Positions 36,253 to 46,515 are shown, counted from the first letter of the stretch. The stretch: DNA of 64,000 bases from JALORV01 sp963769745 (GCA_963769745.1 CAVYNB010000036.1:62001-126000), one strand, 5' to 3'. Translations and numbers: made by a program. The notes: generated from the letters alone by a model not told the origin.

Positions 36253-37084
36253 ATGCTGACCCGCTGGCTTCGTTCCACCCCTGCCCGGATGGGCACCTGT
36301 GTTCGCCGCCGCGAGTGCGGCCGTGCTGGCGCTGGCTTCGCCCGCGCACGCGGTCGGCTCGCTCATCGATGTGCAGGTCATGGACCGCGCCACCGGTGAA
36401 ACCCTGCCGATGTACTGGCACCATGGCCGCTGGTGGGTGCCCGGCAAACCTGGCGGCCGCTATGCCGTTGCACTGAGCAACCGCGCCGGTGGGCGGGCGC
36501 TCGCGGTGGTTTCCGTCGACGGCGTCAATGTCGTCAGCGGCGACACTGCCGCACACGATCAGGTCGGCTACGTGCTCAGGCACGGGCAGTTTGCGCAGAT
36601 CACCGGCTGGCGCAAGGACATGGCGCGCGTGGCGGCGTTCGAGTTCACGGCGCTCAACGACTCGTATGCCGCGCGGACCGGCCGGCCGGACAACGTCGGC
36701 GTCATCGGCGTGGCCGTGTTCCGCGAACGCGCGCGTCCCGTGCCTCCGCCGGCGTCGCCGCCGCTGTCCAAGCTGGAGTCGGCCCGTGACGGCGCCGCTC
36801 CGGCGGCCGGAGCGAGCGCGGCCAACGAATCGGACGCGCGTCAGCGAGCCGATGCCGCCCCCGCGCGTGAGCAACGGCTTGGCACCGGACACGGACGCAA
36901 CGAACGGTCGCCCACGTCGTACACCGACTTTGAGCGCGCGCAGTCGACGCCGAACGAGCTGATCGCGATCCACTACGACAGCCGCGATAACCTGATCGCG
37001 ATGGGCGTGATCCCGACGCCGCGCGCGGTGCCGGATCCGTTCCCGGCGACGGCGGGGTTCGTGGCCGACCCACCGCTGCGCTGA
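36253..37084 (+). CDS. Secreted protein of unknown function preceding an ECF sigma gene (one frameshift)
   Basis: About 276 residues after ignoring one C in the run cccc at 36278-36281. The start MLTRWLRST has an AGGAG site, and the signal sequence continues one frame over (LPGWAPVFAAASAAVLALAS). The mature N-terminal half is a ~140-residue conserved-looking domain (ETLPMYWHHGRWWVPGKPGG, VDGVNVVSGDTAAHDQVGYV). The C-terminal half is rich in Ala, Pro and charged residues. It is followed by the sigma factor and its partner. I do not recognise the domain. Confidence 0.7.
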
Positions 37085-37188
37085 GCCCTGCATTGGCGGT
37101 TCAGCTCCCAATCGCGGCGATCGGACGGCGGCCGTTGCGGGCACAATCGCCCGCGCCATGCGCCGCCACGCCGCGACAGGGAGCACGA

Positions 37189-37758
37189 TTGAGCGCTGCG
37201 CCGACCGATGAAGAGCTACTTGCCGCCTATGCGGCCGGCGACGCGCGCGCATTCGGTGAGTTGTACGAGCGGCACGAGCGCCCGGTGTATCGCTACTTCC
37301 TGCGACAGGGGGCGGCTTCAGCCGCGGCCGACGACCTGCTGCAGGAGACCTGGATGGCGGTGATCCGCAACGCCGCGCGCTTCGAGCCTCGGGCGAAGTT
37401 CACGACCTGGCTCTATACGGTGGCACGCAGCAAGATGGTCGATCATTGGCGTGCGCGCGACGACGCGATCAGCTTCGACGACGCCGCCAACGACCCGGAC
37501 GACGCGCCCTTCGATGTGGCTGGCTCCGACGCCGATCGGCCCGACATGCAGGCCCTGTCGCGGGCGCAGGCTCGGGCGTTCGTCGATGCGGTGGAGGCAC
37601 TGCCCGCGGTGCAGCGCGAGGCGTTCCTGCTGCAGGCCGAGGGCGGCTTGTCACTCGAGGAGATTGCGTCGGTCACACAGGCCGGGCACGAAACGGTCAA
37701 GAGCCGCCTGCGCTACGCGATGACGAAGCTGCGGGCAGCGATGGAGGAATGGAAATGA
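37189..37758 (+). CDS. ECF-type RNA polymerase sigma factor
   Basis: 189 residues. Region 2 runs from ELLAAYAAGDARAFGELYER to FEPRAKFTTWLYTVARSK, with DDLLQETWMAVIRN between. An Asp-rich linker follows, then region 4 (ALPAVQREAFLLQAEGGLSLEEIASV with the helix-turn-helix). I prefer a TTG at 37189 (LSAAPTDEELL) with a GGGAG site, since earlier in-frame starts add a basic tail unlike the family. Its TGA overlaps the next gene's ATG, the usual pairing of an ECF factor with its membrane regulator. Confidence 0.9.
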   Translation: MSAAPTDEELLAAYAAGDARAFGELYERHERPVYRYFLRQGAASAAADDLLQETWMAVIRNAARFEPRAKFTTWLYTVARSKMVDHWRARDDAISFDDAANDPDDAPFDVAGSDADRPDMQALSRAQARAFVDAVEALPAVQREAFLLQAEGGLSLEEIASVTQAGHETVKSRLRYAMTKLRAAMEEWK

Positions 37759-38804
37759 GCGGCTCTGGGGACGAGCGCCTCGATCGCGGCTACCGCGCCG
37801 CGAACGACGCGCTCGACGAGCGTCCATCGGCCGCTACGCGCGCAGCGATCCTGGCGGCGGCGGCGCGACAGGTGCAGGCGGGCCCGCGTGACGCGCAGGC
37901 ACCCCGCGGCGCGCCGCGTTTCGGAACAGCGCTGCGCTGGCCGATGGCCGCCGCGGCGACGGTGCTGCTGTCAACGCTGGCCGTGATGATGGCGGTGCGA
38001 ACCGAACATGAAATGCCGAGCTTCAGTCCGCCCGCCGAGATCGAGCCGCGGGTGACGACGGCACCGGACTCACCCTCTGTTGCGGCGTCGACGGCGCGTC
38101 AGTCCGCGCCGGCCGGGGCCGATGTGAGCAGTCCGGCCTCGCCATCGACCGCGATGAGCGCCGACTCCTCCGCACCGGCCGTCGAGCGCAAGCGTGCACT
38201 GGCCAAGGAAAGCGGGGTGGCGGCGCCACCGATTGCGGTGCCGCCAGCAACGACACCGCCAGCGTCGGCGCCATCGAGCGCTCCGTCAGCGCGCGACCAG
38301 GCTGCCGCAAGTGCGCAGGCCGATGCCAAGGTGATGGCCGCGGCCGAAGGCGCGCGCGCCAAGGAAGAGGCTGCCGCGCAGTTTTCACCGACGCCGCCGC
38401 CGGCACCGTCCCCGACGCGCGAGGCATCGCGGAGCAACGAGTCGACGCCCGCCGCAGCCGCGCCTGCGGCGCCGATGCCACAGGCCAAGGCGGACGCCGC
38501 GCTGCCGACGGAAGCGGAGAGCCGGCGCAACGGGCGGGCCGACAGCACGGGCGCTGCGCTTTCAAGGCTGCGGCAGGCACCGGCGCCGACCGGCGCGCTC
38601 GGCGCCGGTGTCGGCACTTCACGCAGTGAGGTGGATGTACCGACCGACGGCACGCTGCGCGCCGAGGATTGGCTCGAGAAAATCATCAAGCTGCGCAAAG
38701 CCGGGCGGCACGACGAGGCCGATGCGGAACTCAAGCGCTTCCGCGAACGTTATCCGCAGGTCCAGGTGCCGGCGGAGGCCTTGCCGGCGACCGGAACACG
38801 CTAG
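37755..38804 (+). CDS. Ala/Pro-rich single-span membrane protein, putative anti-sigma partner
   Basis: 349 residues. A ~65-residue cytoplasmic N-terminus (ERLDRGYRAANDALDERPSA) leads to one membrane helix (WPMAAAATVLLSTLAVMMAV). A long Ala/Pro/Ser-rich low-complexity stretch covers residues ~90-280. A short C-terminal helical segment (AEDWLEKIIKLRKAGRHDEA) resembles a tetratricopeptide-like helix pair. The topology and the four-base overlap with the sigma gene suggest a regulator of it, but the cytoplasmic part has no zinc-binding HxxxCxxC motif. Confidence 0.7.
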   Translation: MSGSGDERLDRGYRAANDALDERPSAATRAAILAAAARQVQAGPRDAQAPRGAPRFGTALRWPMAAAATVLLSTLAVMMAVRTEHEMPSFSPPAEIEPRVTTAPDSPSVAASTARQSAPAGADVSSPASPSTAMSADSSAPAVERKRALAKESGVAAPPIAVPPATTPPASAPSSAPSARDQAAASAQADAKVMAAAEGARAKEEAAAQFSPTPPPAPSPTREASRSNESTPAAAAPAAPMPQAKADAALPTEAESRRNGRADSTGAALSRLRQAPAPTGALGAGVGTSRSEVDVPTDGTLRAEDWLEKIIKLRKAGRHDEADAELKRFRERYPQVQVPAEALPATGTR

Positions 38805-38821
38805 CGTCGCACGGCACGCGC

Positions 38822-39214
38822 GTGAAACCTGTCCCCTCCCATGTCGTGCTGCTCGACTCGATCACGCAGGTCGACGCGCGGCACGCCGGGCTCTGTGTGG
38901 TCACCGGATCGCACGGGGGCGTATCGGCAGCGCGCTACGCGAATGAGGTCGCGGCGCGGGTCTACGTTTTCAACGATGCCGGGGTCGGCAAGGACGCGGC
39001 TGGAATTGCGGCGCTCGCCCTCCTCGACGCACGTGGCATTGCAGCGGTGACGGTGGCGCACGATTCAGCGCGCATCGGCGAGGCCCGCGACACGTGGGAC
39101 AACGGCGTCATCTCGCACCGGAATGCCACGGCCGGCCGCATCGGAGTGCAGCCCGGCGCGCGGCTCAGCGAGGCGCTTGCGGCGCTGTCGGGCGAATCCC
39201 GCGACGACGGCTGA
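38822..39214 (+). CDS. Conserved-looking hypothetical protein
   Basis: 130 residues from a GTG start just after the preceding gene. It looks like a compact alpha/beta domain with alternating hydrophobic strands and two Gly-rich turns: VVTGSHGGVSAARYANEVAA near residues 23-42 and VYVFNDAGVGKDAAGIAALA near 45-64. The pattern is globular and not shadow-like. I do not recognise the family or an active site. It could be a nucleotide- or cofactor-binding domain. Confidence 0.55.
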   Translation: MKPVPSHVVLLDSITQVDARHAGLCVVTGSHGGVSAARYANEVAARVYVFNDAGVGKDAAGIAALALLDARGIAAVTVAHDSARIGEARDTWDNGVISHRNATAGRIGVQPGARLSEALAALSGESRDDG

Positions 39215-39236
39215 ACACCCACGGTCCCGTGGACGC

Positions 39237-39629
39237 TCAGACGGCTTCCATCACCCGCACAAGCCTGGCCCGTACTTCGGTCGCGACTTCGCCCAGCGCG
39301 GCGCTCCCGGACAAAGTCTGCATCGTTGCCGGATCCAGGAACTCGACCTGCGTGCGGCCATCATCGGATTCGCGCACGACCACATTGCACGGCAGCAGCA
39401 GCCCGATGGTCGGCTCGGCGTCGAGCGCGCGACGTGCCAGCGGCGGGTTGCAGGCGCCGAGGATGCGGTACGGCCGCACGTCGATGTCGAGCTTTTTCTT
39501 CATCGTGGCCTGCACGTCGATCTCGGTCAGTACGCCGAATCCCTCGCGCGCGAGTTCGGCCGTCACTTTCTGCACGGCGTCGTCGAAGCCGAGCGCCACC
39601 GTCTTGCCGAAACCATAGGCGTTCTTCAT
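39237..39629 (-). CDS. DUF302-family protein
   Basis: 130 residues matching the DUF302 fold. It starts MKNAYGFGKTVALGFDDAVQ, has GFGVLTEIDVQATMKKKLDI near residues 32-51 and the hallmark YRILGACNPPLARRALDAEP near 57-76. The domain ends with LLLPCNVVVRESDDGRTQVE. Members are widespread and poorly understood, sometimes linked with heavy metals or redox. The ATG at 39629 follows a GGGACG stretch; an upstream GTG is less likely. Confidence 0.88.
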   Translation of the reverse strand: MKNAYGFGKTVALGFDDAVQKVTAELAREGFGVLTEIDVQATMKKKLDIDVRPYRILGACNPPLARRALDAEPTIGLLLPCNVVVRESDDGRTQVEFLDPATMQTLSGSAALGEVATEVRARLVRVMEAV

Positions 39630-39671
39630 CGCCGTCCCTTCGTACGAACTCTCTCGGACCAATCCTACGAC

Positions 39672-41123
39672 TCATGATGCCGTGGCCACGGCCTGCTCGC
39701 ATTGAGCCGCGGCAAGCGGCACGCACTCCACGGCCGGCCTTCCGTCGAATGCCTGCAGTGCCAGCCGCGCTGCATCGGCTTCAAAAATGCGCGGCGCGGT
39801 CCGCGCCAGCGCCTGCGCCGCGTCGAGCGTCGCGACCGAGCCGAGCCAGCACCAGCGATCGAACACGTGGATGTCCTCGCGCAAGCGCGCTGCATTGCGC
39901 TCGATCAGCGCCACGGGACCGTCATGCGGCCACGGCGGAATCAGCCACGGGGCGAGCAGTTCGCGCAGGCGTGCCGCGTGCTGGTCCGGGGTCTCGGCGC
40001 CGACGCAGGCGCCAAGGCAGCGGTGCAGCTGGTAGTTGAAGCACGGACCGCCGGCGCTGCTCGTGCGTCGGCCTTCGAGTTGAAGCACCTGCATGCACAG
40101 GCCGTGCTCGCCGGCCAGCGCACTCAGCATCCTGCGCGCCGAAGCGCGCGAACCGAACGGACCGTAGACGCGACCGAAGGCATCGAGCGGCAGTGTCGCC
40201 GCGGGCAGATAACGCGGGCGGCCATCGGCGTCGAACTCGATCATCACCTGGTTGAGCTTGCGCCGCAGCGCGACGTTGTGCGCCGGCAGCCGCGTCTTCA
40301 CCAGTTCGCCTTCGCGCAGCAACGCGCCGAGCTCGCCTGCGGTTTCTTCCCACTCGAGGCGATGGACCTCCTGCGACAGGCGCAATTCGCGCGGGGCGCG
40401 ATGCTCGGCGCTGAAGTGGCCGGCAACGCGCGCGCGCAGGTCGATGCTCTTGCCGATGTAGATCGGGTGCTCGTTCAGGCCGTAGAAGAGGTACACCCCG
40501 GGCGCGTGCGGCAGCGGATCGAGCGCGTCGGGCGGCAGGTGCGGCGGCAGGCTGGGGCGGCGCAGCAGCGTTGCAATCGCCAGATCGAGTTCTGCCGGCG
40601 GATGGCGGTCACCGAGTTTCTGCAGCAGCCGCCATAGCACGCGAGCATCACCGAGTGCGCGATGGCGCTGCTCGCCGCCGAGCCCGAAGCGCTCGATGAT
40701 GGCATCCAGGGTGTGCGGCGATCGATCGGGGTAAAGGTGCCGTGACAGCCGCACCGTGCACAGCGTCTTGGCATGGAAGTTGAGCCCTGCGCGGGCAAAC
40801 TCGGCGCGCAGGAAGCCGTAGTCGAAACGGGCGTTGTGTGCGACGAACACCGCTCCGTCGAGCCGGTCGTACAGTTCCTGCGCCAGGTCGGCGAACGCGG
40901 GTGCGTCGCGCACCATGTCGTTGGTGATGCCGGTCAGCCACTGGATTTCCGCCGGGATCGGCACGCCCGGATTGATCAGCGATGACCATTCGGTGACGCG
41001 CAGGTCGTCGCCATCGAAGTCGACCCCGACGAGGCCGACTTCGGTGACGCGCTCGCGTTCCGGACTGGAGCCGGTCGTCTCGACATCGACGAACGCAAGC
41101 CGTGGAGCGAAGGCGGGGAACAT
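39672..41123 (-). CDS. DnaQ-like 3'-5' exonuclease fused to a GIY-YIG endonuclease domain
   Basis: 483 residues. An N-terminal DEDD exonuclease (residues ~8-170) shows FVDVETTGSSPERERVTEVG, HNARFDYGFLRAEFA and HRALGDARVLWRL, so the catalytic acids are present. A UvrC-type GIY-YIG nuclease follows (PGVYLFYGLNEHPIYIGKSI near residue 208) together with the conserved CFNYQLHRCLGACVG segment. This is the known exonuclease/Cho-like architecture, probably acting in DNA repair. It diverges from the NAD-GDH gene. Confidence 0.92.
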   Translation of the reverse strand: MFPAFAPRLAFVDVETTGSSPERERVTEVGLVGVDFDGDDLRVTEWSSLINPGVPIPAEIQWLTGITNDMVRDAPAFADLAQELYDRLDGAVFVAHNARFDYGFLRAEFARAGLNFHAKTLCTVRLSRHLYPDRSPHTLDAIIERFGLGGEQRHRALGDARVLWRLLQKLGDRHPPAELDLAIATLLRRPSLPPHLPPDALDPLPHAPGVYLFYGLNEHPIYIGKSIDLRARVAGHFSAEHRAPRELRLSQEVHRLEWEETAGELGALLREGELVKTRLPAHNVALRRKLNQVMIEFDADGRPRYLPAATLPLDAFGRVYGPFGSRASARRMLSALAGEHGLCMQVLQLEGRRTSSAGGPCFNYQLHRCLGACVGAETPDQHAARLRELLAPWLIPPWPHDGPVALIERNAARLREDIHVFDRWCWLGSVATLDAAQALARTAPRIFEADAARLALQAFDGRPAVECVPLAAAQCEQAVATAS

Positions 41124-41310
41124 TCCGAGGAGGATGGCCAGGCGCGAAGCCCCGGATTATCCGGCACTGCACGATCGCGAAGCCCGCGCAGCGCGGGCAT
41201 ACTGGCAGGCTCGAACACGCTTCCTGGACAAGCGCCGGCACGCCCTGCGTTCGCCGGAGATGCGGACTACGCCGGCACCTGAGCAGGCAGCCGGCATGCG
41301 GAGACCCACG

Positions 41311-44300
41311 ATGAAGGCCGACAACGCCCCAATGACGCCGAGTCCGGAAGGAAGCAAGGCGCAACGGCTCGAGGAAGTGCTCGCCCTGATCGCGCAGCGG
41401 CATGCGTCTGCCGAGCGCGCGATGCTCACGACCTTCGGTACCGAGTATTTCCGCCAGGCAGACCCGGAGGACATCTGCGAACGGACGGCCGAGGACCTCT
41501 ACGGCATGGCCCTGTCGCACCTGCAGTTGGCGCGCCAGCGCACGTCGGGGCAGCCCAGGCTTCGGGTCCTGAATCCGACGGCGCACGAGGCGGGTTTCGC
41601 GTCTCGCCACACGATCGTCGAGGTCGTCAACGACGACATGCCGTTCCTGGTCGATTCAAGCTCGGTCGAGGTCAATCGGCAGGGACTGACGCTGCATCTG
41701 ATCCTGCATCCGATCTTTGCGGTGCGACGCAGTGAGTCGGGCGAACTGCTCGAGCTTCAGCCGCGCGCGGAGCGGCCGGATTGGCCGCGCGAGTCGTTCA
41801 TGCACCTGGAAGTGGATCGCCTGGCCGATCCCGTGGCGCGGGCCGGACTCGCGGAGGGCATCGAGCGCGTGCTCGGCGATGTCCGGGCCGCCGTCGTCGA
41901 CTGGAAGCCGATGGTGGCGCAGCTGCGCGCCGTCATCCGCGAACTCGATGAGCGTCCGCCGCCGGTGCCGCGCGAGGAACTGTCGGAGTCGCGTGCGTTT
42001 CTGCAGTGGCTGACCGAGGACCACATGCTGCTGCTCGGCTATCGCTGCAATGATCTGCAGGAGCGCGACGGCGATCTGGAGCTCGTGCGCGTCGATGGAA
42101 CCGGACTCGGCATCCTGCGCGAAGCCGGGGCACCGAAAGGCATTTCGATCAGCTTCTCGACAGCGCCGGCGAACATGCGCAGCCTGGCGACCTCGCCGTC
42201 GCCGATGCTGCTGGTGACCAAGGCGACGACGCGCGCGACGGTGCATCGGCCCGGGTATGTCGATTACGTCGGCGTCAAGCGCTACGACGGCAGCGGCCGG
42301 GTCATCGGCGAGCATCGCTTCGTGGGCCTCTTCACGTCCGCCGCCTACAGTACGCGCGTGACCGAGGTGCCGCTGGTGCGGGGCAAGGTGCGCGAGGTGA
42401 CCGAGCGCGCCGGCCTCGCGCCGGCCAGTCACCTCGGCAAGGCGCTGACGCACATCCTCGAGTCGTATCCGCGCGACGAGCTGTTCCAGATTTCGGTCGA
42501 CGAACTGGCCGAGATCTCGAACGGCATTCTGCAGCTCGGCGAGCGTCAGCGCTTCCGCCTGTTCGTCCGGCGGGACGCGTTCGAACGCTTCGTCTCGTGC
42601 CTGATCTTCGTGCCGCGCGAGAACTACACGACCGAGCTGCGGCGCAAGTTCCAGTGGATCCTGCTCGAAGCGTTCAACGGTTCGGCGGCCGAGTTCGATG
42701 TTCTGCTGACCGACGCCGCGCTGGCGCGCATCCACATCACGGTGCGAACGACCCCCGGGCGCATCCCGCCGTTCGACCGTCGCACGGTCGAGGCACAGCT
42801 GGCCGTCGCGGCTCGCCGATGGGAGGACGACCTGCGCGAAGAGCTGAGTGCCAGGCTGGACGAGGCCGACGCCGCCCAGTTGCTGCGACACTTCGGAACG
42901 GCATTCCCGGCGTCGTACCGCGAGCACATTGATGCAGCCAGCGCGGTCGAGGACCTGCAGAGCCTGCGTCGCCTGGCGCGTACCGAGCTCGTGCTCAACC
43001 TGTACCGGCCGCGCGACGCCGCGCCGCATCGCCTGGGCTTCAAGGTCTACCGCGGCAGCGCGCCGGTGCCGCTGTCGGACTCGCTGCCGATGCTCGAGCA
43101 CATGGGCGTGCGCGTGCTGTCCGAGCGACCCTACGAGATCACTCCCGACGGCGCCGAGCCGATGTGGATCCATGACTTCGAGCTCGAGGTCCCCGGCAGC
43201 GGCGAGATGGATGTCGCGGCGCTGGCGCCGCTGTTCGAGGACGCCTTCGAACGCGTATTCGAAGGGCGAGTCGAGAACGATGACTTCAACCGGCTGGTGC
43301 TCAAGGCCAGCGTTGCGGCTGACGAGATCGTCGTGCTGCGCGCCTACGCCAAGTATTTGCGCCAGATCGGCTTCCCGCTGTCGCAGCAGTACATCGAGAC
43401 GACCCTGGCCGCCTATCCGCGTGTCGCCGGCATGCTGGTGCGGCTGTTCCGGTTGCGTTTCGGACTGACTGAGCGCGACGACGCGGCGGCGGGCAGTCAG
43501 GTGCGTGCGATCGAACAGGCGCTGGACAAGGTGCCCAATGCGAGCGAGGACCGCGTGCTGCGCCAGTACCTGGCGCTGATCCAGGCCACGATGCGCACGA
43601 ACTTCTGGCGCACCGGCGTCGGTGCCAGTGGGGCGGCCGGAGCGCGCCGCACGTTCCTTTCGTTCAAGTTCGATCCGAAGAAGATCCCCGGGCTGCCGGA
43701 GCCGCGGCCGATGTTCGAGATCTTCGTGTACTCGACGCGGTTCGAGGGCGTGCACCTGCGCGGAGGCAAGGTCGCGCGCGGCGGGCTGCGCTGGTCCGAT
43801 CGACCGGAGGACTTCCGTACCGAAGTGCTCGGGCTGGTCAAGGCGCAGATGGTCAAGAACACCGTCATCGTCCCGGTCGGATCGAAGGGCGGTTTCGTGC
43901 TGAAGAAGGCGCCGCCATCTTCCGAGCGCGAGGCGTACCTGAAGGAAGGCATCGCCTGCTACCAGGACTATTTGCGCGGACTGCTCGACCTGACCGACAA
44001 CCTGGTGCAGGGCCAGGTCGTGCCGCCGCCGCACGTCGTGCGACACGACGGCGACGACACCTATCTCGTGGTGGCGGCCGACAAGGGCACGGCGAGCTTC
44101 TCCGACTTTGCCAATGCCATCAGCGCGGAATATGGCCACTGGCTCGGCGATGCCTTCGCTTCCGGCGGCAGCGTCGGCTACGACCACAAGAAAATGGGCA
44201 TCACGGCGCGCGGCGCCTGGGAAAGCGTCAAGCGTCACTTCCGCGAACTCGGTGTCGACATTCAGTCGACCGCGTTCACCTGTGTCGGCGTCGGCGACAT

Positions 44301-46146
44301 GTCGGGCGACGTGTTCGGCAACGGCATGCTGCTGTCGAAGCACACCCGGCTGGTGGCCGCGTTCGACCATCGTCACATCGTCGTCGACCCGACACCCGAC
44401 GCGGCGACGAGCTTTGCCGAGCGCGAGCGGCTGTTCGCCTTGCCGCGCTCGTCGTGGGCTGACTACAACGCGAGTCTGATTTCCGCAGGCGGCGGCATCT
44501 GGTCGCGCGCGGAAAAGACGATTCCCGTTTCGCCGCAGGCGCAGCAGGCGCTCGGCATTGTGGCTGCGCAGCTGACACCGACGGAACTGATCTCCGCCAT
44601 CCTGAAGGCGCCGGTGGACCTGCTCTACAACGGCGGCATCGGCACCTACGTCAAGTCGTCCGGGGAAAGCCATGCCGACGTCGGCGACCGGGCCAACGAT
44701 GCGCTGCGCGTCAACGGCGCCGATCTGCGCTGCAAGGTTGTCGGCGAAGGCGGCAACCTGGGCTTCACGCAGCGTGGACGCGTCGAAGCGGCGCTCGCCG
44801 GCGTACGCCTTTATACGGACGCGATCGACAACTCGGCCGGCGTCGATACCTCGGACCACGAAGTCAACATCAAGATCCTGCTCGGCGCTTCGGTCGCTGC
44901 CGGCACGCTCAGGCTGGACGAGCGCAATTCGGTGCTTGCGGCGATGACCGACGATGTCGCGCAGCTCGTGCTCGAGGACAACTACTTCCAGACGCAGGCG
45001 CTGTCGGTCGGATCGCGCACCGCGCGCAAGCTGCTCGAGCAGCAGCAGCGCTTCATGCGCTTCCTGGAGAAGGAGGGCCGGCTCAATCGGGCACTCGAGT
45101 TCCTGCCGGATGACGAGACCATCGCCGACCGGCGCGCGGCCGGCCTCGCGCTGACTCCGCCCGAACGGGCCGTGCTGCTGGCCTACGCAAAGATGTGGCT
45201 GTCCGATGCGCTGCTGGCGTCGGACCTGCCGGAAGACCCGTGGGTGGCCGGCGCGCTCGCGCACTACTTTCCCGAAAAGGTACGAACGCGTTTCGCCGCC
45301 GACATCGAACGCCATCCGCTGCGTCGGGAAATCATCGCCACGCAGTTGCTGAACGACATGGTCAACCGAGTCGGGCCCAGCTTCGTGTACCAGATGACCT
45401 CGGGCACCGGTTCGACTCCGGCGCAGGTCGTGCGCGCCTATCTGCTGACGCGCGAAGTCTTTGCCTTGCGACCGACGTGGAAGGCGATCGAGGCGCTCGA
45501 CAACGTGGTCAGCGACGAGATGCAGGCCGAACTGCTGATGGAACTGGGGCGACGCACCGTGCGTGCGACGACGTGGTTCCTGCGGTCGCGCCGGCTGGCC
45601 GATCCGATCGGGCAGACGATCGAGCGCTTCGCACCGGCCGCTCGCGCGTTGTTGAAGACTCTGCAGGCCGCACCTCCGAGCGTCGCGTGGCGCGCACCGA
45701 TCGTGGAACTGCGCGAGGGCTACGTGCGCCAGGGTGTCCCGGCGCCGCTCGCCGACGAGGTCGCGGCGGCCGGTACCTTGCTGGCGGCACTGGATCTGGC
45801 CGAAGTGGCCGAAGCAGCGCGTCAGCCGCTCGAAACAGTGGCCTCCGCGTACTTTTCCATCGGCGAATCGCTCGGCCTCGCCCGGCTTCGCACACAGGTG
45901 TCCGGCCTGCCGTCCGATGGCTACTGGCAGGCCCTGGCAAAGGCGGCCACCAACGACGATCTCGCCAGCCTGCAGCGGCAGCTCACCGCCGATGCGCTGG
46001 CCGCGGGCGGACTCGACGCGTGGCAGCGGGCGCAGGCGCCCGCGCTCGACCGGGCGCGCCGCCTGCTCGGCGAACTGGCCGAAAGCAAGAGCGCCGACCT
46101 GGCGATGCTCTCGGTTGCGTTGCGCGAGCTGCGCAACCTCGCCTGA
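41311..46146 (+). CDS. gdhB: NAD-specific glutamate dehydrogenase, large type
   Basis: 1611 residues, the size of the large ~180-kDa class. The long N-terminal half holds ACT-like regions. The catalytic part has the glutamate/substrate segment KVARGGLRWSDRPEDFRTEV, KAQMVKNTVIVPVGSKGGFV with the active lysines, and the nucleotide fold including GVGDMSGDVFGNGMLLS. It converts glutamate to 2-oxoglutarate and ammonium. The frame is intact over nearly 5 kb, unlike many genes upstream. The ATG at 41311 has a GGAG site; earlier starts give antisense-like residues. The gene symbol is used loosely. Confidence 0.95.
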   Translation: MKADNAPMTPSPEGSKAQRLEEVLALIAQRHASAERAMLTTFGTEYFRQADPEDICERTAEDLYGMALSHLQLARQRTSGQPRLRVLNPTAHEAGFASRHTIVEVVNDDMPFLVDSSSVEVNRQGLTLHLILHPIFAVRRSESGELLELQPRAERPDWPRESFMHLEVDRLADPVARAGLAEGIERVLGDVRAAVVDWKPMVAQLRAVIRELDERPPPVPREELSESRAFLQWLTEDHMLLLGYRCNDLQERDGDLELVRVDGTGLGILREAGAPKGISISFSTAPANMRSLATSPSPMLLVTKATTRATVHRPGYVDYVGVKRYDGSGRVIGEHRFVGLFTSAAYSTRVTEVPLVRGKVREVTERAGLAPASHLGKALTHILESYPRDELFQISVDELAEISNGILQLGERQRFRLFVRRDAFERFVSCLIFVPRENYTTELRRKFQWILLEAFNGSAAEFDVLLTDAALARIHITVRTTPGRIPPFDRRTVEAQLAVAARRWEDDLREELSARLDEADAAQLLRHFGTAFPASYREHIDAASAVEDLQSLRRLARTELVLNLYRPRDAAPHRLGFKVYRGSAPVPLSDSLPMLEHMGVRVLSERPYEITPDGAEPMWIHDFELEVPGSGEMDVAALAPLFEDAFERVFEGRVENDDFNRLVLKASVAADEIVVLRAYAKYLRQIGFPLSQQYIETTLAAYPRVAGMLVRLFRLRFGLTERDDAAAGSQVRAIEQALDKVPNASEDRVLRQYLALIQATMRTNFWRTGVGASGAAGARRTFLSFKFDPKKIPGLPEPRPMFEIFVYSTRFEGVHLRGGKVARGGLRWSDRPEDFRTEVLGLVKAQMVKNTVIVPVGSKGGFVLKKAPPSSEREAYLKEGIACYQDYLRGLLDLTDNLVQGQVVPPPHVVRHDGDDTYLVVAADKGTASFSDFANAISAEYGHWLGDAFASGGSVGYDHKKMGITARGAWESVKRHFRELGVDIQSTAFTCVGVGDMSGDVFGNGMLLSKHTRLVAAFDHRHIVVDPTPDAATSFAERERLFALPRSSWADYNASLISAGGGIWSRAEKTIPVSPQAQQALGIVAAQLTPTELISAILKAPVDLLYNGGIGTYVKSSGESHADVGDRANDALRVNGADLRCKVVGEGGNLGFTQRGRVEAALAGVRLYTDAIDNSAGVDTSDHEVNIKILLGASVAAGTLRLDERNSVLAAMTDDVAQLVLEDNYFQTQALSVGSRTARKLLEQQQRFMRFLEKEGRLNRALEFLPDDETIADRRAAGLALTPPERAVLLAYAKMWLSDALLASDLPEDPWVAGALAHYFPEKVRTRFAADIERHPLRREIIATQLLNDMVNRVGPSFVYQMTSGTGSTPAQVVRAYLLTREVFALRPTWKAIEALDNVVSDEMQAELLMELGRRTVRATTWFLRSRRLADPIGQTIERFAPAARALLKTLQAAPPSVAWRAPIVELREGYVRQGVPAPLADEVAAAGTLLAALDLAEVAEAARQPLETVASAYFSIGESLGLARLRTQVSGLPSDGYWQALAKAATNDDLASLQRQLTADALAAGGLDAWQRAQAPALDRARRLLGELAESKSADLAMLSVALRELRNLA

Positions 46147-46515
46147 GTGCAACGCCGCTGGCAGGACCGGTTGACTCCCACCGCGGCGGGCCCGGTGTCG
46201 CGCGCGTGGGTCATCGATGCCGTCGATGCCGCCGGCATTGATCCGCATGACCGCCAGCGCGTGATCGATGACCTGGTGAGTTTCGAGCCGCCGCGTCGCC
46301 ACGGCATCCGGAACACGTTCATTTTCTGGGCCGGCGTCATCGGCGCGGCGATGGGGGCCACCGCGATCGGGCTGCCGGGCTGGACCGGCTTTGCGTTCGC
46401 GCTGGTCTGCTTTGCATGGATCGGCCGGGAGCTGGCGGTGCGCGCGCTACGCTGGCGACTCGATCAGTGGCGGCAGCCGCATGCCGGAGAACCGCAGGTG
46501 AAGGCTCAGGAATGA
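46147..46515 (+). CDS. Small membrane protein of unknown function
   Basis: 122 residues from a GTG directly abutting the GDH stop. The N-terminal third is soluble, and two hydrophobic segments follow (FIFWAGVIGAAMGATAIGLP and GFAFALVCFAWIGRELAVRA) before a short basic tail. No family recognised. It overlaps the next gene by four bases (ATGA), so the pair is probably cotranscribed after GDH. Confidence 0.55.
   Translation: MQRRWQDRLTPTAAGPVSRAWVIDAVDAAGIDPHDRQRVIDDLVSFEPPRRHGIRNTFIFWAGVIGAAMGATAIGLPGWTGFAFALVCFAWIGRELAVRALRWRLDQWRQPHAGEPQVKAQE

Noticed and set aside
41656..46302. A 1548-codon open frame antisense to the NAD-GDH gene
   Set aside because: High GC makes stop codons rare on the opposite strand; its sequence has no domain logic, whereas the GDH frame has complete motifs.
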